In this document: positions 1 to 13,079 of the stretch, in pieces | How the letters are laid out: every line of letters begins with the position of its first letter | Numbering within the stretch: the first letter of the stretch is position 1 | NCBI GenBank assembly: GCA_008477525.1 | Contig: SPDT01000008.1 | Span: 1-64,000 of the forward strand | Direction of reading: 5' to 3' | DNA length: 64,000 nt | DNA from: Hypomyces perniciosus | Lineage: Eukaryota; Ascomycota; Sordariomycetes; Hypocreales; Hypocreaceae | Program-made: the position numbers and the translations under genes | The notes under the pieces: model-generated | What the model was told of the DNA's origin: nothing | What the model saw: the letters and a program-made list of their open reading frames with translations, nothing else | Database searches by the model: none

Positions 1-130
1 TTTCGCTTTCCTTTCTTCCTCCCGGACCAGGTTCTTTTTCGTCCTCTCTTTCACCACTTCCTCTCGCTATTCCCCCGTTGTTTCCTTCCGCCTTTCACTT
101 CCTTTCCCTACTTTTCGGCTCCTTCTTACA
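1..130. other. Pyrimidine-rich, GC-balanced patch at window edge
   Basis: The first ~130 bases are almost entirely C and T on the plus strand, unlike the AT-rich, RIP-damaged sequence that follows abruptly. No reading frame, repeat unit or known motif is recognisable. It resembles the patch at 1205-1310. Because the window edge cuts it, its full extent is unknown. Confidence 0.5.
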
Positions 131-1990
131 TAGTTAGGTCTTAAAGCGCTTATATTATAATACTTACTTTATTTAATATTTTATAAACTTTATCGATTAT
201 TCTATTTTTTTTTTAATTAATATCTTTAAATTTAAAAATTAAAGTTCTAGTTAATTATAGTAAATAAGGTTTTTATATCTATACTTTCTTATCATATTAT
301 TATAAGTATAGGTATTAAGTAGCTTTCCTACTGAGGAGTAGTTTCTTTCTTTCTTTTATATCGGCTATTATCCTAGTTTACTTACTAGGAATAGGTTAAC
401 GCCTTTTACTAATATATTCAACTTACTGCTTTTACGTAATTAATAAATAACCTAGAAATTATCTTAAAATAAAAATTTAAACTAGCAATATTATCTTTAT
501 TTATACTTATAGTTATAATTCTTCCAGTTTTTTATGTTTAATATAATCTTAAATTTATTTTCTATACTTTACAGCTTAAAGCGCTATTTTTCTAATAATT
601 TATAATAGCTTCGCATTTTTTATTATAAATTTTATACATTATATTAACATGTAAAGATTAATAAAAGTATACTATTAATTGGCAAAACACAACTATCTTT
701 ATTATATTAAAGAAATATTATTAAATACCTAGTTTAAAAAGTATTTATTTTTTTAAAACTATCTTTTTATTAGAGTTAAAATAGTAAAGATTAAGGCAGG
801 TTATAAATTAATTTTAGATAGTTAAATGTAATATATAACGTTCTATTTAATTCTATAATATAGTCTTTTTGTCAAAGGCTTTTAAAGGTTATAGAGATTA
901 AGAAGTCTTTAAGAAACTGCTAATAAAACTTTACATCCAACTACTAAAAAGTATTAAGTTTATAAAGGTTTCAGGGTCTTTTTAATTTATAATTGCCGCT
1001 ATTTTTTTAAAGTCGATTTTAATTACTATTATTTATAATAGAAGGCTAAAATCTTTATAATTTTATTAATCTTACTTTAAAATTTTTTTGCTTTAATATT
1101 ACTTAAAACTTCTATAATTAATTTATCTATAGATCTTTTATATATATTATTAATATTCCTTTATATAATTAAATAACTAATATTATTAAGTAACTATAAT
1201 AAATCTTATTCCCTCCCTTCTCTCCCGTCTAGTTCCTCTCTTCTCGCCCCAGCTACGGTCCTTCTCACAGCCACAAGGTTATCAGGTTTTACAGCGTCCC
1301 TCCCGCCTAAACCAAGTTATAAATACTATCTTTATTATATCCCTCTATACTTTTAAATTTATTAAAGGCGTTATTATTATTTTAATTTTTATCAAACTAG
1401 TATTATATTAAGTATTAAAATCTCTTATATTAGCAGTATAAGAGTAAGTGCTTTTCTAGTAATATTATTAAGCTTTAATATTTTTAAATAAATCTAATTG
1501 CCTTTTTGGTTTACAGTAAAAGTAAGGGGCAGTAATATTTTAACCGTAGATTCTTTATCTTACTAAATCCTTTAACTAAGTTTCTATGTAGCTATGTTCC
1601 TTATAACTTAAAGTTTATTTTATTATATTAGGCAGTTTTTTTAATAAATAGTTTTTTTTTTATAAATTTAATTTTATAGTCTAAAATTCTGTTTAAAGGG
1701 AAACTTATTTACTAGATTAAAAACAATACTAATAATTTTTATTTAATAGTTAATCTAAAAAGTTTCTTTTAAATATTATTTTTATTAATTTTTACCTTTA
1801 CTTTTATAAGCAACTATTAATATTAAAAACTTTAATATCCTTTAAAAGTTTCTCATTATCAGTATTAATAGAAATATAGTTAAGGTAAACCTATACTTTA
1901 ACTATAGGTTAAACTTAGATTTTTATACCTGTATAGCTTTATTAACCTTAAAGTAAATCTTTTTTATATAGATTTCAAAGACTTATCCTT
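131..1990 (-). mobile_element. Degenerate Ty3/gypsy pol fragment
   Basis: Minus-strand reading of 960-1420 gives a heavily mutated reverse transcriptase core. A segment like AFNKF-x-EGYNK (ancestral form near 'AFxxIRxxEGxExKTAF') is followed by text resembling the region downstream of the YxDD box. The same stretch is alignable by eye with 13080-13540, where the motif SFANFYY (from SFLGFANFYRRFI) is clear. Sequence through about 1990 matches the upstream part of that second copy. All differences fit C-to-T and G-to-A change, and no open frame survives. Neither LTR was found, so element ends are approximate. The reverse transcriptase assignment rests on motif similarity to Ty3/gypsy elements. 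Confidence 0.55.
1205..1310. other. GC/pyrimidine-rich patch inside gypsy RT
   Basis: Flanking sequence aligns with the gypsy copy near 13380-13480 ('aaatcttatt' on the left, 'aagttataaa' on the right), but the ~95-105 bases between are unrelated: CT-rich and about 55-60% GC by eye. The replaced interval has nearly the same length in the other copy. This is not what RIP or ordinary divergence produces. Confidence 0.5.
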
Positions 1991-2153
1991 TATACTTTTA
2001 ATACAAATAATAAAAAAGAAAAGTAAGAAAAAAAGAAAGTACAAAAAGGGATAGTTTTAAATCTAACCTCCTATTTAGGCTAATATTTTAGCTTATATTT
2101 TTAGCTTTTATAACTATCTACTTAAAGTTACATAGTTTTTTATATATTACTTT

Positions 2154-2385
2154 CAAGACTTTTATCCTTTAAGGTTTTTAAGAATCTTATACCTTAAAGT
2201 TTTAGAAGCTTATACCTAAGGGTTAAAGACTTTTATCCCTTGATGTTAAAAGAAGTCTTATACTTTAAGGTTAAAAGAACTTTAATGTTTTAAAGTTTTA
2301 GACCTTTTATACTTTTAAGGTTAACGACTTTAATAAGTTAAGGTTTTTAAACAGGATTTTCTTTTAAGGTTAAAGAATCCTAATT
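2154..2385. repeat. Degenerate ~25-bp tandem repeat (about 9 units)
   Basis: Successive units of roughly 22-27 bases follow the pattern 'agacttttatacYttaaggtt' and run head to tail. The units differ mainly at C/T and G/A positions. The array lies in AT-rich unassigned sequence between a gypsy remnant and a solo LTR. It could be an internal minisatellite of a transposon UTR or an independent array. Confidence 0.7.
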
Positions 2386-3395
2386 ATTAATTAAAAAAGG
2401 GCTTGCATTTATTTAATAAGATACAGGTAAATCAAAACTTGCATCTAATTTATTTATATTAATATTATAATATCAATAGCTAAGTTAATATTTATAATTT
2501 AAAAATTATATAAAATCAATAAATACTTTTAGTTTATTTTTAAATAGAATCGCTATATTTAAATAGCTTTTTATAGTTTAGTTTATATATAGCTATAATA
2601 GTATCTAATATTTATAAGCTTTATGTTTATAATAAAGATTATAGGTCTATTACTGCTATTTATAGGCTTTTCCAGCTTAGCTAAAATTGCAAAAAATACT
2701 AAATTTATTGATTAGTTAAGTTTAGTTAATAACTATACCTATTAAGGTTTTTTAAGTAAGTTTTAGGGACCTGGATTATTATAGCTAATTCTATAAAAAA
2801 GCAAAGCCTATATATATAGCTGTTATTAGTTAGTATATAGTCTATATAAAAAATAAAAAACTATTAAATAATAGGATTAAAACGTGCAGAGAATTAAAAG
2901 TATATAAGGATAGGATAATATTAATTTATATTTATTATTACTATCTTAAAGTAAAAGTACTAGCAGGTTATTTACCTACTTATTTTATATATAACTTATA
3001 GCTAAATAAAGCTAGTCTTTATAGTAGATTAATAAATATAGAGAAATAATAAATAATACTATAGCTTATAATCCCTGTAAAGGATTTTAAATAGGTATTT
3101 AATTTTAAGTTAATAGACTAAATTATCTTCAAAATATTTTAGCTAATATTAAAGTTAACTTAAAAGTTAAGATAATAATATTTATAAAGCTCTATATATT
3201 TAATAAGAATACTGATAATAAACTACTAGCTATAGTTACTTTATAGAAATAATAAAGAGATTAGGCTTAAAAAAATAATACTTTAGTACTTTTACTAGTA
3301 AATGCGCGCGCAGTAGGTAATTTAGTAATAGAAAGTCTGCCTTAAAGTAAATACAGCTATACTATTCTTACAGTATAGATACTAGTAATATATTA
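2386..3395. other. AT-rich RIP-damaged sequence, unassigned
   Basis: No frame longer than a few dozen codons and no recognisable motif. It was contiguous with 3995-4614 and 11128 onward before two family C insertions, as shown by the TSDs at those junctions, so it belongs to one older element or host segment. A short alternating CG run lies at 3303-3312. Confidence 0.4.
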
Positions 3396-3400
3396 ATAGT

Positions 3401-3989
3401 AAATTAAAAAGGAAGGGCTGAAAAAGTAAGGATTTTAATGTATTTAGGTAACCTCCTATTCTGGGCTAGACCCGGAATTAGGCCTGGACTCTAGGACCAG
3501 TCCTTGAGGACTTTAGTGTAAGTCAGGAAATTTCTGTTATCTTTAACGATAATTAATTAAGCTAAACCACTACCCCCCTACCCTAGATTTAATATAATGG
3601 CTATAATGGCTATTTATGAAAAATCTAACTAAAATGGTTTCCGTTTAATATAGCTGTAAGTCAATTTAGACGAATTTCCTATATAAATGAATTTTTATGG
3701 AAAATAGGAATAGGGCTATAAACCTAATTCTGCCACTGTATTCTTATTATTTTAATTAAAGGACTATTAAAGAAGATAAAGCTATTATTTATACAATTAC
3801 TTTTACACAGCTATATATTACACATATTCCTATAGCTTTCTAGCTATATTTTAGTTTTAGTTACAAATTTTAATTAATTAATTTATTATTAACTTAACTA
3901 GACTTTTAGTTATTTCTTTTATTATATATTATATACAGCTTCCTAGAAGCTATATATAAATAAGGTTTAGTATAACTTGTTATTTTATA
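3401..3989 (+). mobile_element. Solo LTR, copia family C
   Basis: About 589 bp matching the LTRs at 4620-5204, 10547-11127 and 26237-26816. It begins with the conserved (TGTT)AAAAAGGAGGGC-like start and ends with the conserved stretch containing 'aaggtttagtataac'. ATAGT flanks it on both sides (3396-3400 and 3990-3994), consistent with a 5-bp TSD and a solo LTR. It lies in inverted orientation to the 4620-5204 LTR about 630 bp away, so the two could form a long hairpin. Confidence 0.8.
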
Positions 3990-3994
3990 ATAGT

Positions 3995-4614
3995 AAAAGT
4001 AAACTTTTAAGTAAAATCACTTAATAGATTTACAGTAATTAAAAAAGCTTTATAGTATTTTTATTAAAGTAAACCTTAACTGAAATATAAAAGAGTATTA
4101 CTTTATAGTAATAGAAATTTATAGAGATATAAGTAATATAATAATATATCTAGATTAAAATATACTAGAACTGCCCCTTCAACTTAGCAATATTTCCAGT
4201 AATTTTTTTTAAAATAGCTCGTTATTAATAATAAAAAAAAGTTAGATTTTAAATTAAATAATACTAAATTAAAGTACTAAAGGTATATATAAAAGCAGAT
4301 AAGCTCTATATAATAAACTATAATAACTATATAAATTCTATAATTAAAGTATATAATAATATAATAGTTACTATTTAGAAAAAATAATTAAAAATATATA
4401 TAAATACTTAACTACTAGATTTAAAGCTTAAGCTTTAAGTAAATTAAAAGGATCTAGCTTTAATAAATAGTTATAGTAAAATCTAAATACAGGAATAGCA
4501 GTATTATTATAAATCTAAAGCTATTTTAAAGTAAAAGTATAAATATAAAGTAGTAGATAAAAAGTATATTATATTTAAATAGCAAGGTTAAATTTCCTAC
4601 TTTATTAGCTAATA
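3995..4614. other. AT-rich RIP-damaged sequence, unassigned
   Basis: Continuation of the segment broken by the solo LTR to the left and the copia element to the right. Stops occur in all frames. No protein motif was recognised. Confidence 0.4.
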
Positions 4615-4619
4615 ATAGT

Positions 4620-5204
4620 TATTAAAATAATAAGGTTATACTAAACCTTATTTATATATAGCTTCTAGGAAGCTGTATATAATACAGCAATAAAGAAATA
4701 ACTAAAAGTCTAGTTAAGTTAATAATAAATAAATAATTAAATTGTAACTAAACTAATAGCTAGAAAGCTATAGAATATCTAGTAATATATAGCTAGTATA
4801 AAAGTGATTGTATAAATAATAGCTTTTATCTTTTATAATAGTCTTTTAAACTAGATAATAAGAAATATCGTAATAGAATTAGGTTTATAGCCCTATTCCT
4901 ATTTTCTATAAAATTCATTTATATAGGAAATCGTTTAAATCGACTTATAGCTATATAAATAGGAAACCATTTTAGTTAGATTTTTCACAATAGCCATTAT
5001 AGCCATTATATTAAGTCTAGGGTAGGCAGGGTAGCTGGTCCTAGCTTAATTGTTATTGTTTAAAATAACAGAAATTTGCCTGACTTACACCAAAGTTCCT
5101 TTAAGGACTTGGTCCTAGTATCGGGCCTAATTCCAGGTCTAGCCAGAATAGGAAGGTTACTTAAATCACTAAAAATCTTTACTTTTTAGCCCTCCTTTTT
5201 AACA
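4620..5204 (-). repeat. 3' LTR of family C copia (minus-strand element)
   Basis: On the plus strand it starts 'tattaaaataa' and ends 'gccctcctttttaaca', so the sense LTR begins TGTTAAAAAGGAGGGC. The short terminal inverted repeat is TGTTAAA/TTTAACA with G-to-A decay at the left end. It is paired with 10547-11127. Confidence 0.85.
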
Positions 5205-8200
5205 CTCCCTCTAAAAGAGATACTATCCTATATAACTTTAAAGTAAATATAGGATTTAGATATAGGAAAGTAACTAGAATATAAATAATAAAAATGATAG
5301 CTAATATAGCTAAAAATAATAGGAATAACCAGGATAGCTAATAGCTAGGAAATAGCTAATAACTATTAGAAAGAAAGAATAAAGACTTTAAATATAAAAC
5401 CTTAGGTAAAACCGTAAATTAAAGAGACTTATAAAGTTCCTTAATTTTATACCTAGAAAAGGCTTAGTAAGCCTGTCAGTAACTATTTTACTGTTTCTAG
5501 ATAGCGAACTATAATAACGCTATTTTAACCTATTCCCTAATATAATTAAACTATAATAAAGTGTGTTTTATTTAATTATAAAGGGTAGGGTTATTTAAGG
5601 TAGAAATAGTACCTTTATTATTATTAAGTAAAGAGATTAGCTATTTAATTAGTGATTTACCTTTTTATATAGGCAATAAGCTACTGAATTTCTTCTAGTA
5701 GCTTTTATAAAAGCTATAACTCTGCTTTAGTATAGAAAGACAGATAGTTAAGCCCCTTTTATTTCCAGCTAATTAAACTATTAACAACTATAATAATTAG
5801 CTATAAGTCGATTTACTTAATTCTTTATCCCTAGCAAAATTATTATTGCAATAACTAATAGGTATAGGACTAGATTTTCTAGTATATTAAATAGCTAGAT
5901 CCTAGGTATTATTTAAATACTATAATAGGTTATAGGCTATATTTAAGTACTCTTTATAAGGGCCTTGAAAATTGTTTAGCTAGCTACTAGACTAGAAAGC
6001 TAGTATTTACTTAAATGTAAATTGTTAAGTAAATAATAGTATAATAATAGCTTGAAAAAGCTTAGTATTAACTTTATCTAGTTTAGTTATAGTCTTATTA
6101 ACTAAAATAAAGGGCTATAGGGGTAATTAAATAGGCTTAGAGTTTTAAAAAGGTTAAAAAACTCTATAGCTTTAGTAATATACTATTTCTAGGAAAGCTA
6201 AAGAAGGCCTCTTTTTCTATCTTTAACTATTTAAACCCTTAAAAAGAAAGAGGCAGGGCCCTTATCTTTTATAGTATAGACTTTATTAAAAGCTAGCTTT
6301 AGCTAGGCTATAGCTTTTTTATCTTGTCTAATAAAAAGACAGTTATTTATATAAGTAACAATAAAAATACTATTATTTAAATTATAGAGAATAGCAAAGT
6401 TAGAAATTAAAGGATTATATCCTAGTTTATTTCCTAAGGCTTATAAAGCCTATTGCCATTCTTTAAGGGACTATTTTAGGCTGTAAAAAGCTTTCTATAA
6501 CTAAATAACCTGATTTAAATTAGGGTTATAACCTAGCTTTCTAAGAATAGACTTAATTTTAAAGGAAGCTTAACTGGTATAGTCTTTAAATCCTTTAAGG
6601 AAGTTAAGGAAGATAGTTTCTTTAAGTATCCTGTTAAGGAATATATTAATAAAGTCGATTTATTTAATTTCCTAGTTATAGATAGTGGCTAGGGCTAATA
6701 GAAGCTGCCAGGTAAAAGGAATAACTGTTAAGGCAAATGTTTAGTTAAAATCTATTCCTTTTAGTTATTAAAAGCCCCTAATAACTAGCTTAGCTTTAAA
6801 TTTAACTATTTTATTATTCTAGTCTTTTTTAGTCTTTAAAAACTAATTAACTAGTAATAGGATTCCTGCCTTTAAGAATACTATTACACTTAATAAAGTA
6901 AAGGTATATTATTTAATTAGCTAGTTAAATTCGCTATAAATTACTGCTAGCCACTTAGTTTTATTAGGACTATAAAGTATTTACTTAAGCATTTAAAGGT
7001 TTTATACTATAGTAGCTAGAAAGGCTAGCTTTTTAATACTATTATAAAGAAAGTAGGATATATCTATATTTATTAGATCCATTATAATAGCAGAGTCTTA
7101 TATAACTAGTATAGGAATAAAGGGAATAGTAGTAGGTACTCCCTTTAGAATAGGGTTAAGGAGTAAGGGATTAATATCCTAAAAGCTAGGAATTATTTAA
7201 TCTAGTAAATCTAGCTTTATTTCTCCTTTTAATTCCTTATTATCTTAACCTATAGTAGGCTTTAGGATTTAAAGCTTAGGAATCTTATCTTTATATAGCT
7301 TTATAGTTAATAATTTAAAGACTATATATCTAGTTAAAATATAGATAAGATAGGTATTATTACCTAAAACTGCTAGCAGTCTCTTAGTTTTAGTCTTAAG
7401 GGCTAATTTATAGCCTTTAGCCTTTTATTTTTATAAAACAAATACTTTATAATAAAAGCTAATAATCCTATATCTTTATAGATTAGGTTTATAATCCTTA
7501 TTAAGGTCTAGGTCTTTATATAATTTTTAATAAAGGGTGGAGTCCCTATTAGTAATAGCTATATAGTTAACTAATTTAAAAACTGCAGTAATAATAAAAT
7601 TCTAAAGATATAGTAGTAAGTTAACTGTTATAATAATAGCCTATAGCCTATTTAATAAAACTTTAATAAAGCGTTTTATTAAACTATTCTATTTATAAAT
7701 ATAAAGGCTACTATAGGAAAATGTAATTTTTAAGGAAAAAAACTAGGTTTAAAGTTCCTAATTAATTTCCTTTTTACTATTATAATAAAATTCCTTAAGA
7801 TACCGGTTATATTATATTTTTAAGCTATTTATAAAGCCTTATATAGTAGCTAAAAGGGTGGGTCCACTTTAATCTCTTAAAAGGAATAGCTACCTATATC
7901 TTGATTTTTTATTAATAATTAAAAGACTAATAGGGGCCTTATTATAAGGCATTAGCTTTATAGAGAAAGTATTAGCTTTTAAGCGATTTAGAGAGGCTAG
8001 TAGATTATAAATTAACTTTAAATAAAGCCTCTTAATAGCTTTTCCTTTATTATATACTAGGTAATAGAATTTAGTTTCTTTAATAAAATTAAAGTTAAGA
8101 ATTTTAATAGTTATTTTAATAGTGTTCTTTAATAGACTTAAGCTAATATAACTTAGTCTTTTATACTATAAAAAGGCTAGCTTTAGTAGCTTATAGCTAG

Positions 8201-10531
8201 AATTACTATTAATAATAGTATCTCCCTTTAGTTTAAATAGTTTAATAACTTCTAGATCTTTAGTAATAAAGGATTCCCTAAATATACAGGGCCTTTCCTC
8301 TATAAAGGTATCCTTTATAGGCTTATTCCCCTCTATTTCCTTAAGTAATAAGGGTATATAAGGCCCCTTTTCCTTTACTTAGCCTAGGGTTTTAGGGAGT
8401 TTAGAGAGATCCTTTCCCTTAAAATTATTCTTTTTTATAAGCTTAGGACTAGATCTAGTTAATTGTTTTTTTAAAGCTATTACTTCTGGAATAGTTATAT
8501 ATTCCTAAGCCTTTTCTTTATTAATAGCAGGAATTTAAACCTATATAAAGCTATAAGCTTTATAGCTATTTATATGGCTATATAGTATAGTATATCCTTT
8601 AATTATAAGGAAAAAACTATATTTTAAGGGATTTAGTAGCCTTATTAGCTATATAGTTTTTATAAGAAAAGTATTATACTATATATATCCTTTAACTTAA
8701 TAATACCTTAAACTACTTATAAAGTTTATATCTAGCTATAAGTAATAAAGGGTATTTAGTAATTTTATCTTTTTATAATTATTATTTTTATTAAAGATAT
8801 TAAAAGTAGCTATATTTATTCCTTTAAGGGTAATAGGGCCCCTGCTAGTATAGACAATATTTAAGTCCTTATTATTAAGTCTATAGTCTATAAACTATTT
8901 CTTAAAGTTAACAATATAAACTATAGATTTAGTATTATATAATAGACTATTTTAAATAGAAAGTTTAGGGGGTTTAGGTTTTTTAGAAGATTTAGAAGGC
9001 TTAAAAGAATTAAAAGACTTTTTTCTTTTTTTAGCATTAAGGGTATATAAAAAATCTCGATTACTATTTAAACTATTAATAGATTTAATAAGAGACTTTT
9101 CTAATAGCTTTTCTAAACTATACTCCCTAGTAGCTAAATAATATATACTAGTAAAAGCAGTATCCTTTATAGTTTACTTCTAGTTTTTCTAATTTTTCTA
9201 ATTTCCTTTTCTTTTATTAAAGTTAAAAGCTAACTTTTAATTAAGGGACTTAAAAGGGCCCAAGGCCTTATTAACCTTATATACAGTAAAAGATAGATTC
9301 TTAGTCTTTTTTAATATATCTGCTATAAGAAACTAAATATTAAAACCTTTAGTTAATTGTCTAATAGCTTTATTAAATTTAATAGTTCCTTTAATTCTTT
9401 TAGCCTATTAAAGATAAGTCTTTTCTAAGGAATTTAAATATTGATTTACTTAGTTTAGTATATTAATATTAACCTTTAAAATAGCTAGCTTAGCTAATAA
9501 GCTATTAAAAGTAGTATTAAACTTAGCTAAAAATCCTTTATAATTACTATAATTTAATAAATAAAATTCCCTATAAAGGGAATCTCTTTATAGAGTATTA
9601 AAGTAACTATATTGTTTCTTTAATACTAAAAATACTTTTTTTAGGCTTTAAATTTAAGTAATAAATATAGTAGGAATAGCTATTAAACTATCCTTAATTA
9701 GTATAAGTAATAGGGCCTATTTTAAATTAAATAAAGAATTAATAACTATAGGATTTTCTATAAAAGTATAGTAATTTATAGCCTTTAGTATAATATTTAA
9801 AGACTGTTTCTATTAATTAAAGTTATTAGGGCCTATTAGCTTATAGCTTTCTAGAAAGCTATAGACCTTTTTTAATACCTCTTTAATAAAACTATTATTT
9901 AAAGTAAAAATAGTGGTTTAGGGTTAAGGAATAAATATAATAAAACCTAGACTAGTATAGGAATAGGAGTAGGAGCTTATATTGGCATTAAAATAAAGGC
10001 TATAGGGTTAACTTATATTAGACTAATTGTTTGTTATTAGAGCCTTAATATAGCAGTAGCTAAGCTAGCTAAAGTATTAGATAACTAAGTTATAGTGTTA
10101 TTCTAACCCTTTAACTATGCCTTTACTATCTTAGTTAAAGCCCTCTATACCTAAAGCTTTTATTCTATATTTTACACCTAAATAAATAGATCCCTTTACT
10201 GCTAAAGAGAGCTATTATCCTTAATTAAGGAAATAGGGCTGCTAGGAGCCTTAATAGGTTAACTTATACTGCTAATATTAAACCTATATCCTATAAAAAT
10301 AAGGAATATACTATATAGTATATAGAAAATATAATATAAGTAGTATTACTATAACTATAATAGTATTTATAGTAGAAGCCTAGGAATAGCTTCTAGTAGC
10401 CAAAATCCAAAAATACTAATATAAGTACTAGGATAAGCACTATAAAAACCCGCTATAAGTGCTATAGTAGCGCTAGGGGAAGTGCTGTAATTACTAGAAA
10501 AATCTATTAATAGAGACCTAAGGAAAACTCT
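5205..10531 (-). pseudogene. RIP-destroyed copia gag-pol
   Basis: Minus-strand translation around 6700-6850 reads like the copia RT start (FKTKKD, then K-x-K-L-V-x-RGF, then QLKGIDFN). The same block is readable in the plus-strand copy near 24600-24720. The gag leader lies near 9900-10450 and aligns with 17560-17830. Protein order from the right is gag, protease/integrase, RT, RNase H, as in Ty1/copia. Dozens of in-frame TAA/TAG codons sit where copia proteins have Gln or Trp, so no product is expected. Residue positions cannot be given because no continuous frame exists. Confidence 0.8.
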
Positions 10532-10546
10532 CCTAGGCTTATAACC
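10532..10546 (-). promoter_or_regulatory. Copia half-tRNA primer-binding site
   Basis: Immediately downstream (sense) of the 5' LTR the sequence reads GGTTATAAGCCTAGG. Its complement resembles the anticodon arm of initiator tRNA-Met (GGGCTCATAAC), the half-tRNA primer used by Drosophila copia and yeast Ty5, with one C/T change in the anticodon position that fits RIP. Confidence 0.7.
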
Positions 10547-11127
10547 TATTAAAATAACAAGGTTATACTAAACCTTATTTATATATAGCTTCTAGGAAGC
10601 TGCATATAATACAGTAATAAAGAAACAACTAAGAGTCTAGTTGGGTTAATAATAGATAAATAATTGAATTGTAACTAAACTAATAGCTAGAAAGCTATAG
10701 AATATCTAATAATATGCGGCTGGTATAGAAGTAATTGTATAAACAATAGCTTTGTCTTCTATAATAGTCCTCTAACTAGATAATAGGAATATGGCGGCAG
10801 AATTAGGTTTATGGCCCTATTCCTATTTTCCGCAAAATTTATTTATATAGGAAATCGTCCAAATCGACTTACAGCTATATAAACAGGAAACCATTTTAGT
10901 TAAATTGTTTACAATAGCTATTGTAGCTATTGTATTGAGTCTAGGGTAGGCGGGGTAGCTAGTCCTAGCTTAATTGTTATCGTTGAAGATAATAGAAATT
11001 TCCTAACTTAGACTAAAGTTCCTCCAGGGACTTAGTCCTAATATTAGGCCTAATTCCGGGTCTAGCCATAATAGGAAGGTTACCTAAATATACTGAAATC
11101 TTTACTTTTTAGCCCTCCTTTTTAATA
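10547..11127 (-). repeat. 5' LTR of family C copia (minus-strand element)
   Basis: About 581 bp, closely matching 4620-5204 and less AT-mutated in places. It ends on the plus strand with 'gccctcctttttaata', where the final CA has become TA. Confidence 0.85.
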
Positions 11128-13079
11128 ATAATATAAAGGAATAAGTAATAAAGGGCTATAGTAATAAGCTAGTGCTAGATAATAATTAAAAGGATAACCT
11201 TTTAGATTTTAATATAGGATTAAATAATTAATTATAGGATAAATAATATAGGTTTATTAACTAAAAGGAATATACTTTTAGCTAATAAATATAAGTAATA
11301 GTTTTAGTTTATAATTTTCTAAAATATATTTACTACTTTTACTAAACTGCTAGGAAATACAGCTAAGTCTATAAAGTTAATAAATTAAGCGTTTATATTA
11401 GCTTTACTTTTAATAGGTTAAATAAAGTTATAAGTCTAAAAGCTCTTTTACTTTAATTAAATATAATAATAAATTAAATAGTCTTTTAAATATTAATTTA
11501 ATTTTTTTATTACTTTTTATAATAGTAGTTACTAGGCAATATATAAATATATACTATAATCTCTTTAGCTTTAATTTCTTAATATTTATTATTTAATATA
11601 ACTATTAAAAAATAAAAGGTAAATATTATACCTAGTAATAAATTATATAGTAGGCTAGTTAAATCCGAATCCTATAGTTATTATTAATTAGCGGAATAAT
11701 AGTAAACTGCCTTTATATAATAACCTATTATTAATACTTTAATATATTAACTTTTAGTTTATTAAAAAAGCTAATTAGAAATTATAAATATTTATATAAG
11801 ATATATAAAATTAACTATTACTAAAAGCAGTATTTATTACTTTATAGTAAAAGATTCTTAAATTTACTTTAATTTATTTAGTAGCCTTTAAAAGTCTAGC
11901 TATAAAGGTATACTTTAAAAAGCTGCCAGTTAAAGTAAATAGTAAATAGTATATAAATTACTTTTTAAATAAAGTATAGGGTAATATATTAAGGATTATA
12001 TATTAATATAAAAGGCTAAAGTTTTAGCCTAAATAAATAATATTTAATATAGCAGTAATAGTAATAGTAATAATAAATAGTTTTATACCTTTATAAATAG
12101 CTATAGACTTTATAAAAGTTTTCTGCTAGTATATAAAGACAGCGCCTATATTTACTAACAATACTTAAATTATAAGCTTAACTCTATAATATTCCGCTAT
12201 ATACTAGCTAGCTAGTTTTTAAAGCAGTTTTAATTAAAGCTTAAAAAGGGAGGCATTAATTAATATATTCCATTTAATTTCACTTTAAAAGCTATAATAG
12301 TAGAGACAATAAAGGGAGATAAAGAGAATATTATATATAGTAGCCTATTAATTTCACTTAATATTTAAAAGGTATAGGCATTAATATTTACTTTAGTTAT
12401 AAGTAAGATAAAATATAATTATAAGTATATAAGTAAGCAATTATAGTATTTATTGCCTATAATATAACTTATTTAGCTTATTATTAAAGGGGTAAAGGAG
12501 CTAGGCTAGATTATAGCTTTATTATTATAGCCAATATTATAAGTATTTAACTTATTTTATATTTTAAATATATTATTTAAAAATACCATTTCCTTTAAGG
12601 GAGTTTAAAGACAAGGCTATAAAGCAGCCTAGTATTATTATTATTTTTATTATTAGTTTATATTTTATTAACTAAATATTTCTTAACTATATTATATTAT
12701 AAAGCTTTATAGTTTATTACTACTATTACTATTAATACTTAAACTATATAAATAAACTTAGGTTTTTTTAGCTTTATAATATCTATAATAGTAATAACTA
12801 TTTAATATCTTTATATTTAGGGTATAATAATTGTTATATTAGCGCGCGCGTAAATATTATAAAGATAATATAGCTAGTGTTTTATAAGCTAAGCTTTTTC
12901 CTTAAAGGTTAATTATTATAGTATTATTTATAAAAGAAAAGAAAGTCTAGGTTATATTTACTTTATATATCAAGATATAATTAATATTTATATTATATAG
13001 GTAGTTTTATAGTTTTATTATTTTCCTTATAATAAATAAATAGGCTTTTATATAACCTTTAACTATAAATATTAATATA

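Larger units (their letters stand above)
4620..11127 (-). mobile_element. Full-length Ty1/copia element, family C
   Basis: A 6.5-kb element on the minus strand bounded by two LTRs in the same orientation (about 585 and 581 bp), with TSD ATAGT (4615-4619) and ATAAT (11128-11132), differing by one G/A change. A copia-type primer-binding site abuts the right-hand (5') LTR. The internal gag-pol is in the order expected for Ty1/copia but riddled with TAA/TAG. By structure it is complete; by coding content it is dead through RIP. Confidence 0.88.
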
